A stretch of DNA of 64,000 nt. Source: Sphingorhabdus sp. YGSMI21 (GTDB lineage Bacteria; Pseudomonadota; Alphaproteobacteria; Sphingomonadales; Sphingomonadaceae). The stretch's first letter is position 1; each line of letters opens with the position of its first letter. Where the stretch lies: NCBI RefSeq assembly GCF_002776575.1, contig NZ_CP022548.1, forward strand, positions 3,800,177 to 3,864,176. Reading direction: 5' to 3'. Position numbers and translations under genes: made by a program. The notes beneath the pieces are model-generated. The model was not told the DNA's origin. It worked only from the letters and a program-made list of their open reading frames with translations, and searched no databases. This document shows, piece after piece, positions 15,702 through 23,586 of the stretch.

Positions 15702-16880
15702 ATGACCCAGCCGCTGCGTGTGCTGACCCTGTCGACCCTGTTCCCCAATGCGGCGGCGCCCAATTTCGGGATATTTGTCGAGCGGCAGACTGTCGAGCTC
15801 GCGGGCCGCGCTGAAGCAGATGTTACGGTCATCAATCCGGTCGGGATGCCGCCCTTCCCCCTGAACAGGCTTGGACAATATAGGGTGCTGCAATCTCTGC
15901 CGGAGCGTGAAGAGTGGCGGGGGCTGGACGTTTATCGCCCCCGGTTCAGGTTGATCCCCCGGTTCGGCGGAGCCGATAATCCGCGCCGTATCGCCGAAGC
16001 GGTCCTGCCGCTGGTGGAAAAATTACACGCGAAAGCGCCGTTCGATGTCATCGATGCGGAATTTTTCTATCCCGACGGGCCGGCTGCGATGCGCCTTGCC
16101 GCTGCTCTGGGCATTCCCTTCACGATCAAGGCGCGCGGGGCGGACATCCATCACTGGCGCAGCGATCCGAAATGCCGCGCCCAGATCCTCGAGGCTGCTG
16201 ACAAGGCCGGCGCTCTGCTGGCGGTGTCCGAGGCGCTGAAGCAGGATATGGTCGCCCTTGGCATGGATGGAGGCCAGATTTCCGTTCACTATACCGGACT
16301 GGACCAGGAGAAGTTCATCCCTGTCGACAGGACAGCAGCCAAGCAGGCCCTGGGGGTCAGCGGTCCGCTGTTCATCACCACCGGCGCGCTGATCACGCGC
16401 AAGAATCAGGATTTGGTGATCCGCGCCCTGCCCCATATTCCCGGGGCCACGTTGATGCTCGCGGGCGCGGGCGACCGGGAGCAGGCATATCGGGCGCTCG
16501 CCAGACAGCTGGGCGTCGCGGGGCGCGTCCGTTTCCTCGGCAGCGTTCCACATGATCAGCTGCCGCACCTCACTGCCGCCGCCGATATCGCGATTCTCGT
16601 GTCGCAATCCGAGGGGCTCGCCAATGCCTGGGTTGAGGCGCTTGCCTGCGGTACGCCGCTGGTCATTAGCGCGGCCGGTGGGGCGCGTGAGCTGGTGACC
16701 AGCCCGGATGCCGGACGGATCGTCGACCAGAGCGTCGAAGCGATTGTCGAAGCCGCCAAGGCGCTGCTTGCCGACCCGCCGGCGCAGGATGTGGTTCGGT
16801 CAACGGTCAGCCAGTTCAGCTGGCAGAATAACGGTGATCAATTGCTGGCCATCTTGCGGCAGGCATCCGGCCAATATTAG
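15702..16880 (+). CDS. Glycosyltransferase family 4 protein
   Basis: A 392-residue GT-B fold glycosyltransferase. N-terminal acceptor domain (MTQPLRVLTLSTLFPNAAAPNFGIFVERQ..., DVIDAEFFYPDGPAAMRLAAALGIPFTIKARGADIHHW) and C-terminal nucleotide-sugar domain with GALITRKNQDLVIRALPHIPGATLMLAGAGDREQAYRALARQLGVAGRVRFLGSV and the E-x7-E-type segment VSQSEGLANAWVEALACGTPLVISAAGG. Retaining enzymes of this family build surface polysaccharides or glycolipids; this type (exosortase- or WcaL-like GT4) acts on the cytoplasmic side of the inner membrane. Donor and acceptor are not readable. Its TAG stop overlaps the stop of the convergent Mth938-like gene. Confidence 0.92.
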   Translation: MTQPLRVLTLSTLFPNAAAPNFGIFVERQTVELAGRAEADVTVINPVGMPPFPLNRLGQYRVLQSLPEREEWRGLDVYRPRFRLIPRFGGADNPRRIAEAVLPLVEKLHAKAPFDVIDAEFFYPDGPAAMRLAAALGIPFTIKARGADIHHWRSDPKCRAQILEAADKAGALLAVSEALKQDMVALGMDGGQISVHYTGLDQEKFIPVDRTAAKQALGVSGPLFITTGALITRKNQDLVIRALPHIPGATLMLAGAGDREQAYRALARQLGVAGRVRFLGSVPHDQLPHLTAAADIAILVSQSEGLANAWVEALACGTPLVISAAGGARELVTSPDAGRIVDQSVEAIVEAAKALLADPPAQDVVRSTVSQFSWQNNGDQLLAILRQASGQY

Positions 16881-17257
16881 GCCAGCGGCAGAAAGGCGCC
16901 GATTATCCAGCGTTCTTCAGCCCGGAGCACACCCCAGGTCCGCGCCGCAGCGCGGCTGTCCATGACTTCCAGTCCCATACCGGCTGCCTCCACTTCCCGC
17001 CGGAAGGCGGCGGGCGGTTGCAGCATCGACGGGCCGCTGCCGAGCAGGAGAAATTCCGGCTTGGGAGACAGGTTCAGACTGGACAATATCTCCGCTAGAT
17101 TTAGCTCGTCGAGAGCCGCACCCGTCCAGCCCACAGCCTGTTCTGGCGAAATCAGCAGACCTTGCTCGAACCGCTGGTCACCGCTCTTGAAGCCGCTGGC
17201 CGTAAAGCCGGTAATGACCGGACCGGTAAATTCGACATCCTTGCGTAACTCTACCAA
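16877..17257 (-). CDS. Mth938-like domain protein (NDUFAF3-related)
   Basis: A 126-residue member of the Mth938/DUF498 family, related to the mitochondrial complex I assembly factor NDUFAF3. Seen: F-x-GPVITGFTASGFKSGDQRFEQGLLISPEQAVGW, then EFLLLGSGPSM (the conserved GTG-like loop) and GLEVMDSRAAARTWGVLRAEERWIIGAFLPL, where the usual A-x-RT-x-N-x-L-x-x-E-R motif is altered to ARTWGVLRAEER. The start is a TTG three bases after the secF stop without its own clear ribosome site, so it is probably translated by coupling to secF. The yajC-secD-secF-mth938 order is widespread in Alphaproteobacteria, hinting at a role in membrane-protein biogenesis. Confidence 0.9.
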   Translation of the reverse strand: MVELRKDVEFTGPVITGFTASGFKSGDQRFEQGLLISPEQAVGWTGAALDELNLAEILSSLNLSPKPEFLLLGSGPSMLQPPAAFRREVEAAGMGLEVMDSRAAARTWGVLRAEERWIIGAFLPLA

Positions 17258-17260
17258 GGG

Positions 17261-18244
17261 TCAGCCAACCTGCTCCGGCCCGCCCAGCTTCTCCGCCTTG
17301 TCATTGTCCGATTCAGCGGGGACGAATGTGTCCGGGCCAACCTTGAGCCAGATCAGGATCGGAGCGGCCATATAGACCGAGCTATAGGTACCGACGAAGA
17401 CGCCGAAGAACATCGCCACGGAGAAGCCGAAAATCACGTCCGGCCCCCAGAGGATCAGGGCGCCCAGCGCGATCAGCATGGTCAAGCTGGTCATCACCGT
17501 CCGCGCCAGCGTCTCGTTCACCGACAGGTCGAGCAAGGCGATGATATCCATCTTGCGATATTTCTTCAGATTCTCGCGGATACGGTCGAACACCACGATC
17601 GTGTCGTTGAGCGAATAGCCGATGATTGTCAGCAGCGCGGCAACGATATTAAGATTGAATTCCATCTGGGTCAGCGCGAACAGGCCGAAGGTCAGCGCAA
17701 CGTCGTGCACCAGCGCGAACAGGGCACCGACACCGAACTGCCATTCGAAACGGATCCAGATATAGATGGAGATCGCTATAATCGCAGCAATCAGCGAGAA
17801 AGTGCCCTTCTCGAACAGTTCCGACGACACTTTGCCGGAGACCGACTCGACCCCGTCGATGCGGACATCGGGATGATCGGCGCGCAGCGTCGAGACGATT
17901 TTTTCGGTCATTTCATTCGCCGCTTCGGGGCGCGATTCGGCTTCGGCCGGCAGCCGCATCCGGATCGAGACTTCATTGGCATCGCCAAATCGCTGGATCG
18001 TCGCTTCGCCATAGCCGAGACCGCCGATACGGTCGCGCAGCTCGGATATCGGCGCGGTTTCCGTTTCGGTAAAGGTCGCCTGGATCATCTGGCCGCCGAT
18101 GAAGTCGACGCCGAAATTCAGCCCCTTGGCAGCGACCAGCCCGATCGACGCGATGATCGTCAAAATGCTGAAAGCCATGGCGATATTGCGCCATTTCAGA
18201 AAGCTGATGTTGGTGTCGTCCGGAACAAGCTTGATCAATTTCAT
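17261..18244 (-). CDS. secF: Protein translocase subunit SecF
   Basis: A 327-residue inner-membrane partner of SecD; the SecDF complex uses the proton gradient to pull proteins through SecYEG. Six transmembrane segments: the first at residues about 22-42 (AMAFSILTIIASIGLVAAKGLNFGVDFIGG), then a periplasmic P1-like domain and five C-terminal helices including GVGALFALVHDVALTFGLFAL, FNLNIVAALLTIIGYSLNDTIVVFDRIREN and FGFSVAMFFGVFVGTYSSVYMAAPIL. The GVDFIGG and SLNDTIVVFDR motifs (conserved Asp) are diagnostic. It overlaps secD by 4 bases (ATGA), so the pair is translationally coupled. Confidence 0.98.
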   Translation of the reverse strand: MKLIKLVPDDTNISFLKWRNIAMAFSILTIIASIGLVAAKGLNFGVDFIGGQMIQATFTETETAPISELRDRIGGLGYGEATIQRFGDANEVSIRMRLPAEAESRPEAANEMTEKIVSTLRADHPDVRIDGVESVSGKVSSELFEKGTFSLIAAIIAISIYIWIRFEWQFGVGALFALVHDVALTFGLFALTQMEFNLNIVAALLTIIGYSLNDTIVVFDRIRENLKKYRKMDIIALLDLSVNETLARTVMTSLTMLIALGALILWGPDVIFGFSVAMFFGVFVGTYSSVYMAAPILIWLKVGPDTFVPAESDNDKAEKLGGPEQVG

Positions 18245-19845
18245 ATCACCAACTCCTGCGGACGGGCTTTTCTTGCCCAGAGCGCCACAAACATTCTGGT
18301 TACGACCACGGCGGTAAAGACGGATGAGGCGATACCGATCATCAGCACGACCGCGAAGCCCTTGACCGGCCCGGAGCCGAACATGAACAGCAGCACACCG
18401 GCAATGATATTGGTGATATTCGCGTCAAAAATAGCGCGCGAGGCCTCTTTATAGCCCACTTCGATCGCCTGGATGACCCTTCGCCCGCGCCGTCGCTCTT
18501 CGCGTATTCGCTCGTTGATCAGCACATTGGCGTCAACGGCAGAACCGACGGTCAGCACGAAACCCGCGATACCCGGCAGCGTCAACGTCGCGTTGAACAT
18601 CGCCATCACCCCGACGATGATGAACAGGTTCAGCGCCAGCGCGATATTGGCATACATGCCAAAGCGGCCATAGGTGACGACCATGAAGGTCAGCACGGCA
18701 ACGGTAGCGATGATCGCGGCGATCATGCCCTTGTCGATCGAATCCTTGCCGAGATCGGGACCGACGGTGCGTTCCTCGACGATCTTCAGTTCGACCGGCA
18801 GTGCACCGGAGCGCAGGGCAATCGCCAGCTGGTTCGCACTTTCGACCGAGAAATTGCCCGAAATCTGCGCCGAACCACCAAGGATCGGCTCGTTGATATT
18901 GGGCGCGGACAGCACCTTGCCGTCAAGGATGATGGCAAAGGGCCGGCCGACATTATTCTGGGTCAGCCGGGCGAATTTGGCCCCGCCCTCGCTGTCGAAC
19001 GTGATATTGACCACCGCCGCGTTGGTTTGCTGGTCAAAGCCCTGGCCGGCGTCGGTCAGCTTGTCGCCGCTGATCCCGCCGAGCCGCTTGACCGCAATAT
19101 TCGGCAATCCGGTCGGATTGTCGGGATAGGGGAAAATCTGGCTGCCCACCGGTGCCCGGCCTGCGGCCACCGCATTGGGGTCGGCCTCATAGTCGACCAG
19201 CTTGAATTCCAGTTTCGCGGTCTGTCCGAGCAGCGCCTTCAGCGCTTCCGGATCATCCAGTCCCGGTACTTGCACCACGATCCGGTTATCGCCCTGGCGG
19301 ATGATCGTGGGTTCGCGCGTGCCCATTTCGTCGATCCGGCGGCGGATCACGTCGGTCGCCGTTTCCATGGCATTTTCGACGGCATTTTCCAGACCCGCTG
19401 CGGTCGGGGTCAGGACAAAGCGCGTATCGTCGCGCACTTCGATGTCCCAGTCGCGCTGGCCGGTCAGGCCTGCCCCGCTGGTCAGCGGCACGATCGCATC
19501 ACGCGCTGCATCGACCTGGGTGCTGTCGCGCACCATGAAGCTCAATACACCGTCGCGCCGGGATATATCGCCGATGCCAATCCGCGGACTGGCGCGGCGC
19601 ATTTCCGCGCGCACCGATTCTTCCATCGTCTCGAGCCGGGCAGTCGCGACATCGGCCGGATCCGCTTCCAGCAGGATATGGCTGCCGCCCTGGAGATCGA
19701 GCCCCAGATTGATGGTTACATTCGGCAGAAAGCTCGGCCAATATTGCCGGCCATTCTCGCCAAGCAGGCTGGGTATGGACATCAGCACGCCAAGGGCCAG
19801 CAGCAGAGAAATGGAAATGACTTTCCAGCGCGGGAAATCGAGCAT
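18241..19845 (-). CDS. secD: Protein translocase subunit SecD
   Basis: A 534-residue inner-membrane protein: N-terminal helix (MLDFPRWKVISISLLLALGVLMSIPSLL), a large periplasmic domain with the P1 head (about residues 45-340, containing the conserved NLGLDLQGGSHILLE and RRRIDEMGTREPTIIRQGDNRIVVQVPGL), then five transmembrane helices (about 345-525) with the proton-relay TVGSAVDANVLINERIREERRRG Asp and the FDANITNIIAGVLLFMFGSGPVKGFAV motif. It drives late steps of Sec export together with SecF and YajC, which flank it on the same strand. Confidence 0.98.
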   Translation of the reverse strand: MLDFPRWKVISISLLLALGVLMSIPSLLGENGRQYWPSFLPNVTINLGLDLQGGSHILLEADPADVATARLETMEESVRAEMRRASPRIGIGDISRRDGVLSFMVRDSTQVDAARDAIVPLTSGAGLTGQRDWDIEVRDDTRFVLTPTAAGLENAVENAMETATDVIRRRIDEMGTREPTIIRQGDNRIVVQVPGLDDPEALKALLGQTAKLEFKLVDYEADPNAVAAGRAPVGSQIFPYPDNPTGLPNIAVKRLGGISGDKLTDAGQGFDQQTNAAVVNITFDSEGGAKFARLTQNNVGRPFAIILDGKVLSAPNINEPILGGSAQISGNFSVESANQLAIALRSGALPVELKIVEERTVGPDLGKDSIDKGMIAAIIATVAVLTFMVVTYGRFGMYANIALALNLFIIVGVMAMFNATLTLPGIAGFVLTVGSAVDANVLINERIREERRRGRRVIQAIEVGYKEASRAIFDANITNIIAGVLLFMFGSGPVKGFAVVLMIGIASSVFTAVVVTRMFVALWARKARPQELVI

Positions 19846-19872
19846 CGAAATTAACTTTCTATATCACCGCGA

Positions 19873-20205
19873 TCAGTCGTTCGCGGGTTTGGCACCGCCG
19901 CGTGGCATGACATCGGTCAACGTCGCCTTGATCGCCTTGACACGGACGCCATTGGCGATTTCGACTTCGACATATTCATCGTCAACCTTGACCGCCTTGC
20001 CGACCAGTCCGCCGCCGGTCACGACTTCGTCATTCTTCTTGACCGCGCCGACCTTTGCCTGATGCTCTTTCATCTTCTTTTGCTGCGGACGAATGAGCAG
20101 AAAATAGAAAACCGCAAAAATAAGCACCAGCGGCATTACCGAAATCAGAAAGCCTCCGGCCCCGCCGGCACCAGCTGCTGCAGATAATATAGTGATTGAT
20201 GTCAT
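19873..20205 (-). CDS. yajC: Preprotein translocase subunit YajC
   Basis: A 110-residue single-helix membrane protein that binds SecDF. Transmembrane segment about residues 18-40 (GFLISVMPLVLIFAVFYFLLIRPQQKKMKEHQ) ending in the diagnostic RPQQKK motif, then the small beta-rich domain (VKKNDEVVTGGGLVGKAVKVDDEYVEVEIANGVRVKAIKATLTDV). The C-terminus (MPRGGAKPAND) is short. First gene of the yajC-secD-secF-mth938 transcription unit; the promoter should lie in the 200 bases separating it from tRNA-Pro. Confidence 0.97.
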   Translation of the reverse strand: MTSITILSAAAGAGGAGGFLISVMPLVLIFAVFYFLLIRPQQKKMKEHQAKVGAVKKNDEVVTGGGLVGKAVKVDDEYVEVEIANGVRVKAIKATLTDVMPRGGAKPAND

Positions 20206-20406
20206 GAACTCGTCCCGATTGTTGCAATTTTTTATGTGTGCTGCCCGGGCTCTTGTTTCAAGCCCCGAAACAGCCGACCCAGATGTTGCGCGCGCCTATC
20301 ACGCGCTTGTCACAGGTGCAACGAAATCCGTATTCAGGAAAGGTTGCGAACATGACGCAAACGACTTGCCAAGCTTCCCCGACCACCATATATGCCCAGC
20401 CTCGGT

Positions 20407-20483
20407 CGGGACGTAGCGCAGCCTGGTAGCGCATCACACTGGGGGTGTGGGGGTCGGAGGTTCGAATCCTCTCGTCCCGACCA
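20407..20483 (+). tRNA. tRNA-Pro (anticodon GGG)
   Basis: A 77-base gene. The acceptor stem CGGGACG pairs with CGTCCCG, followed by discriminator A and encoded CCA. D arm GCGCAGCCTGGTAGCGC, anticodon arm ACACTGGGGGTGT with loop TGGGGGT placing GGG at the anticodon, T arm GGAGGTTCGAATCCTC. All four stems form perfectly. Everything before it is core genome and everything after it is mosaic, mobile-type DNA, so its 3' end is the likely chromosomal attachment site of the integrated element. Confidence 0.97.
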
Positions 20484-20635
20484 GTTTTTCAATGACTTAG
20501 CAGGAACTATCCAGCCGAATTGGGTTATTAGTACGGGGTTTAGTACGGGGAAATTTCTTAAACGATTCCACCGGGCGATTGCGACGGCATCAAGGCACGA
20601 TCAGTTTTGGGAATTATCGTAGCCAAACCATTTTA
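20484..20635. other. Left junction of the integrated element (probable attL flank)
   Basis: No gene seen. It contains a direct repeat TTAGTACGGGG at 20528-20538 and 20540-20550, separated by one T, within 50-70 bases of the tRNA-Pro 3' end. Closely spaced repeats in this position resemble integrase arm-type binding sites. No integrase gene is in the window; it would be expected at the other end of the element, beyond the right edge. Confidence 0.5.
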
Positions 20636-20681
20636 ACTTTTAATCAGTAGGTCGCTGGTTCGAACCCAGCAGGGCTCACCA
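20636..20681 (+). pseudogene. 3' fragment of a tRNA-Lys gene (attachment scar)
   Basis: Starts in the anticodon loop (CTTTTAA at 20637-20643), continues with the 3' side of the anticodon stem TCAGT, variable loop AGGTC, a complete T arm GCTGGTTCGAACCCAGC, the acceptor 3' strand AGGGCTC and ACCA. The matching 5' half (acceptor, D arm, 5' anticodon stem) is absent upstream. This is exactly the portion that tyrosine-integrase elements carry as the att core when they integrate in tRNA-Lys genes, so it probably marks the end of a second element joined to the first. Not a functional tRNA. Confidence 0.75.
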
Positions 20682-20703
20682 TAGTTTTCATATAGTTAGT
20701 GAG

Positions 20704-20748
20704 AATTACCGTTCTAGAAATCAGTTTTAGAACGGTAATTAGAACGGT
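20704..20748. repeat. 13-bp perfect inverted repeat plus third half-site
   Basis: AATTACCGTTCTA (20704-20716) and TAGAACGGTAATT (20728-20740) are perfect inverted copies with an 11-base spacer. TAGAACGGT occurs again immediately (20740-20748). Located just after the tRNA-Lys fragment. It could be integrase arm sites, a regulator operator or a terminator (TTTTAG in the loop is not a T tract). The parallel with the TTAGTACGGGG repeats after tRNA-Pro favours arm sites. Confidence 0.6.
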
Positions 20749-20814
20749 GAACTGCGCTTGAAACATGGCGATGTTGGCCGGGTTTTGAAAATCATCGATA
20801 ATCGCAATGGTGAA

Positions 20815-20885
20815 TTACTGGGCAAATTTATTACCAGCTGTTTTGCCAATCGCTTCAGCTAGCGCCAACAACTTTCGGTATGCGC
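20815..20885 (-). pseudogene. C-terminal tail of an unidentified gene cut by IS200
   Basis: A minus-strand frame ends AYRKLLALAEAIGKTAGNKFAQ followed by TAA and runs into the end of the IS200-type element. The sequence looks like a helical C-terminus but is too short to identify. The rest of the gene is not visible on the other side of the insertion. Low confidence. Confidence 0.25.
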
Positions 20886-20902
20886 GAATGATATCTGAAC
20901 GA

Positions 20903-21349
20903 CTACCGGCTTGCGCCGGTAGGTTCGGATGGAGAGGCTGAAGCCATTTCAAGGGGATTGGTGTGATATTCGAGGTAGCGCATTATCACATCGTCAGTGA
21001 TGTTACCGCTGGTCGTGCAAAAATAGCCGCGAGCCCAGAAGCGCTGGCCCCAATAGCGTTTGCGGATATGTTCGAACTCCTGCTGAATGCGACGTGACGA
21101 GCGCCCTTTGGCCTTTTGCACGAAGGCGCTGACAGCGATCTTGGCTGGTATTTCGACAAACATGTGAACGTGATCGTGCGAAAGCAGACCCTTGATGATC
21201 CTCACGTCCATTTCATCGCAAACCTGCCGGACAATATCGCGGACCCGCATACGCACCGCACCGTGCAACACTTTGAACCGATATTTCGGCACCCATACTA
21301 TATGATAGCGATGGTGAAAAATTGTGTGACTGCCTCGTGTATATGCCAT
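20903..21349 (-). CDS. tnpA: IS200/IS605 transposase TnpA (Y1 HUH)
   Basis: A 148-residue single-strand transposase. MAYTRGSHTIFHHRYHIVWVPKYRFKVL is the family N-terminus; GLLSHDHVHMFVEIP contains the HUH metal motif (H-V-H); the catalytic Tyr region is in the C-terminal helix DDVIMRYLEYHTNPLE, where YLEYH supplies the nucleophile candidate. Full length for the IS200 group, with no premature stop, so possibly active. The ATG directly abuts a 26-bp perfect hairpin that would hide the ribosome site, an arrangement known to keep IS200 transposase expression very low. Confidence 0.95.
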   Translation of the reverse strand: MAYTRGSHTIFHHRYHIVWVPKYRFKVLHGAVRMRVRDIVRQVCDEMDVRIIKGLLSHDHVHMFVEIPAKIAVSAFVQKAKGRSSRRIQQEFEHIRKRYWGQRFWARGYFCTTSGNITDDVIMRYLEYHTNPLEMASASPSEPTGASR

Positions 21350-21416
21350 AGCCTGTATCCTCGGAGAAAAAGAGATGCACCCCTTCGGGTTCTCTTTTTC
21401 TCCGAGGATACAGGCT
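21350..21416. repeat. 26-bp perfect inverted repeat at the tnpA start
   Basis: Arms at 21350-21375 and 21391-21416 match perfectly; the 15-base loop itself contains ACCCCTTCGGGT. On the minus strand it lies immediately upstream of the tnpA ATG. Expected roles are to block read-through transcription and mask the ribosome site. The homologous position in the second element carries a hairpin of different sequence. Confidence 0.85.
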
Positions 21417-21480
21417 AAACGGCTAAAGCCTCTTACCGGCTCAAAGCCGGTGGGTTTGCTCCCCTAGAAGAGACACTAAA

Positions 21481-22316
21481 GTGCAGGGCGAGCAGCAGCG
21501 TCGCGGACATGTCCGATTGGGAGATGGCCGCCGTGAGTCTTTCCGCATGGTGGATTTTGACAAGACGCTTACGGTCGCAATCAATCGGTATTTATTATTT
21601 GTTGGCAACGGTGCGACTGGAACGGTGCCTGAGCCATGCGCAGAATGCACTTTATGTCCATGGAGAGATCATTGCTCGAAATTATGGGAGGAAAATGACC
21701 ATCTGTCGCAGATTTGCGGACTTGGGAAACTACAAGCTCAAAAACTACGCGAAGCAGGAATCGAAACCGCCGCTGACTTGGCTGCAGCCTCTGATGACAC
21801 GCGCATACCGCACATGGCCCCAGTAACATTTACCAAATTTCTTGCACAAGCCCGCTTGCAACAAGCGCGCAAGGATGGAGGCAAACCGGTGGTTGAGCCT
21901 TTACCGCAGGAAGAAAGTCGTGGTTTTGCAATGTTGCCAGAACCACACCCCGCTGACCTGGTCTTCGATCTGGAAGGGGATCCTTTAGAAGAAGGCGGGC
22001 TCGATTATCTTTGGGGTGTCCATTACAGCGATGGCGGCAAACCTGATTTTCGTTTTCGATGGGGGCATGACCATTCTGCGGAACGCCTCGCATTTGAAGA
22101 CACGCTGGACTGGATGCCGAATCATCTGCGATCTAATCTGGGCGCTCACGTCTATCATTATGCCCCCTATAAAATTACCTCGCTGCGCCGACTTTCTACC
22201 CTTCATGCCAGCCGCGAGGAGGAACTGGATGGATTGCTGCGCCAACGCCGCTTCGTCGACCTTTATGATGTATTGCGGCAGGCAGTCAGGACATCAGAAC
22301 CAATTTTGTCACTTAA
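21481..22316 (+). pseudogene. TM0106-family RecB-like nuclease, middle part
   Basis: Members of this family join a Cys-cluster, a helix-hairpin-helix and a RecB/RNase H-like nuclease domain. Seen in order: the end of the first domain (RRGHVRLGDGRRESFRMVDFD), the Cys cluster (EPCAECTLCPWRDHCSKLW), a helix-hairpin-helix (ICGLGKLQAQKLREAGIETAADLAAA), and a nuclease domain start with D-x-E (DLVFDLEGDPLEEGGLDYLWGV), HVYHYAPYKITSLRRL and DLYDVLRQAV...LSLK. The N-terminal part is missing: homology begins right at the IS200 end. The 3' end is broken by the IS5-type insertion within LSLK. Removing that element and one TTAA restores the frame into the downstream part. Confidence 0.85.
22313..22316. repeat. 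TTAA target-site duplication, left copy
   Basis: TTAA here and at 23587-23590 bracket the IS5-family element. Joining the flanks with one copy gives TCACTTAAAACG, which reads SLKT in frame with both halves of the nuclease, which confirms the element boundaries. Confidence 0.85.
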
Positions 22317-23586
22317 GGCCACCTCGAAAGATAGTCCTTCCCAGACCGATCAAAATCCGATTCAAGGATTCTGACGCAACGGGGGAATTTGGATCATGAG
22401 CCAGCGGGGATTTTTTGATTTGGAGCATCGCTATGAGGGGCTGGACGCGAAGTCTGATCCTTTGGTGGCGATATTGTCGGCGGTTCCCTTTTAGCTGTTC
22501 CGGGTCAAGCTGAAGACAGCTCTGGTGAAGGGCGGGCTGCGGCGGGCAGACGCTGACCGTAAGAGTTTGGCGGGCCGCATGCCTTGGGATGAGGTGCTGA
22601 TCTTCAAGGCATTGGTGCTTCAGGCGCTCTAAAATCTGTCGGACGACGCGATGGAATATCAGTTGCGCGACCGGCTGTCGTTCATGCGGTTCGTCGGGCT
22701 GGGACTGGAAGATGCGGTGCCAGATGCCAAAACGCTGTGGCTATATCGGGAAGCGCTCGGCAAAGCCGGGGCGGTTGAGGGGCTGTTCAATCAGTTTGAC
22801 AGCTACCTCAAAGCAAAGGGCTATCTTGCGATGGGCGGTCAGATCATCGATGCGACCATCGTTCCGGCCCCGCGCCAGCGCAACACGCGCGATGATAATA
22901 TGACGGTCAAAGCCGGGGGAACGCCAGCAGACTGGGAGGCACACCCCGCCAAGAACCGCCAGAATGACAAGGATGCGCGCTGGACGAAGAAGCATGGGAA
23001 GTCGCACTTCGGCTACAAGAATCACATCAACATCGACCGTCGGCACAAGTTGGTGCGGCGCTACGCGGTCAGCACGGCCTCGGTGCATGACAGCCAGAAA
23101 TTGGAGGATGTGCTTGACCCTGATAACACCGCCAGCGGCGTGTGGGCCGATAGCGCTTATCGCAGCAAAGAGAGTGAGGAGATGCTCGCCGAGCGCGCGA
23201 TGAAGAGCCATATCCACCGGCGCGGCAGCCGAGGAAAACCGCGCACGCCGCGTCAGGAAGCCGCCAACAAGACCCGCTCAAAAGTCCGTGCATGGGTCGA
23301 GCATGTGTTTGGCAACCAGCACAACAGCATGGGCGGAAAGTTCGTCCGCACCATCGGCATCGTCCGGGCCGCGGTGAAGATCGGGATGCAGAACCTAGCC
23401 TATAACATGCGCCGTCTGGTGGTGCTGGAAAGGGCGGCAGCCGTCGCCAAATGAGGCCAGAGACCCGACAGAAGGCCTGAACCACACCAAAACGGGCCGG
23501 CGCGTCCCGCAAATAATCGGGCTTCTTGGCCAGTGCGGGAACCAAATCGCTACTTCAGCCCGAAATCGCCATTGTTCGAGATCGCC
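22317..23586 (+). mobile_element. IS5-family insertion sequence (1270 bp), decayed
   Basis: Boundaries come from the TTAA duplication and imperfect terminal inverted repeats: the left end begins GGCCACCTCGAAAGATAG and the right end, read inward on the other strand, begins GGCGATCTCGAACAATGG, matching at 14 of 18 positions. It holds one transposase gene with two in-frame stops. A 4-bp TTAA/TA-centred target fits IS5-family subgroups (IS427/IS1031 type). It inserted in the TM0106-family nuclease gene in the same orientation. Confidence 0.85.
22396..23454 (+). pseudogene. IS5-family DDE transposase with two premature stops
   Basis: The intact frame would give about 352 residues starting MSQRGFFDLEHRYEGLDAKSDPL. 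A TAG at 22492-22494 (after AILSAVPF, where relatives have Glu or Gln) and a TAA at 22630-22632 (after LVLQAL, where relatives have Tyr) interrupt it in the N-terminal DUF772 domain. The remaining 267-residue frame holds the catalytic domain: MGGQIIDATIVPAPRQRN (first Asp), SVHDSQKLEDVL...VWADSAYRSKE (second Asp) and RSKVRAWVEHVFGNQ (Glu). Both stops are single-base changes from sense codons. Without suppression the element should not make full-length transposase. Confidence 0.9.

Larger units (their letters stand above)
20890..21480 (-). mobile_element. IS200/IS605-family element (IS200 group, tnpA only)
   Basis: About 590 bp. The transposase gene is flanked by subterminal hairpins instead of inverted terminal repeats: TACCGGCTTGCGCCGGTA near 20915 and ACCGGCTCAAAGCCGGT near 21434-21450. 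The tnpA-start side ends in GAGACACTAAA (21470-21480), which is also found at the end of the related partial element at 44996-45006, so this is a true element end. IS200-type elements move as single strands and do not duplicate their target. The right end coincides exactly with the truncation of the nuclease gene. The 20890 end is approximate. Confidence 0.8.

Noticed and set aside
17705-19854. Plus-strand frames opposite secF and secD
   Set aside because: Shadows of highly conserved translocase genes on the minus strand; composition is typical of antisense reading.
20636-20681. A second functional tRNA gene
   Set aside because: Only the sequence from the anticodon loop to CCA is present; no 5' acceptor strand, D arm or 5' anticodon stem precedes it.
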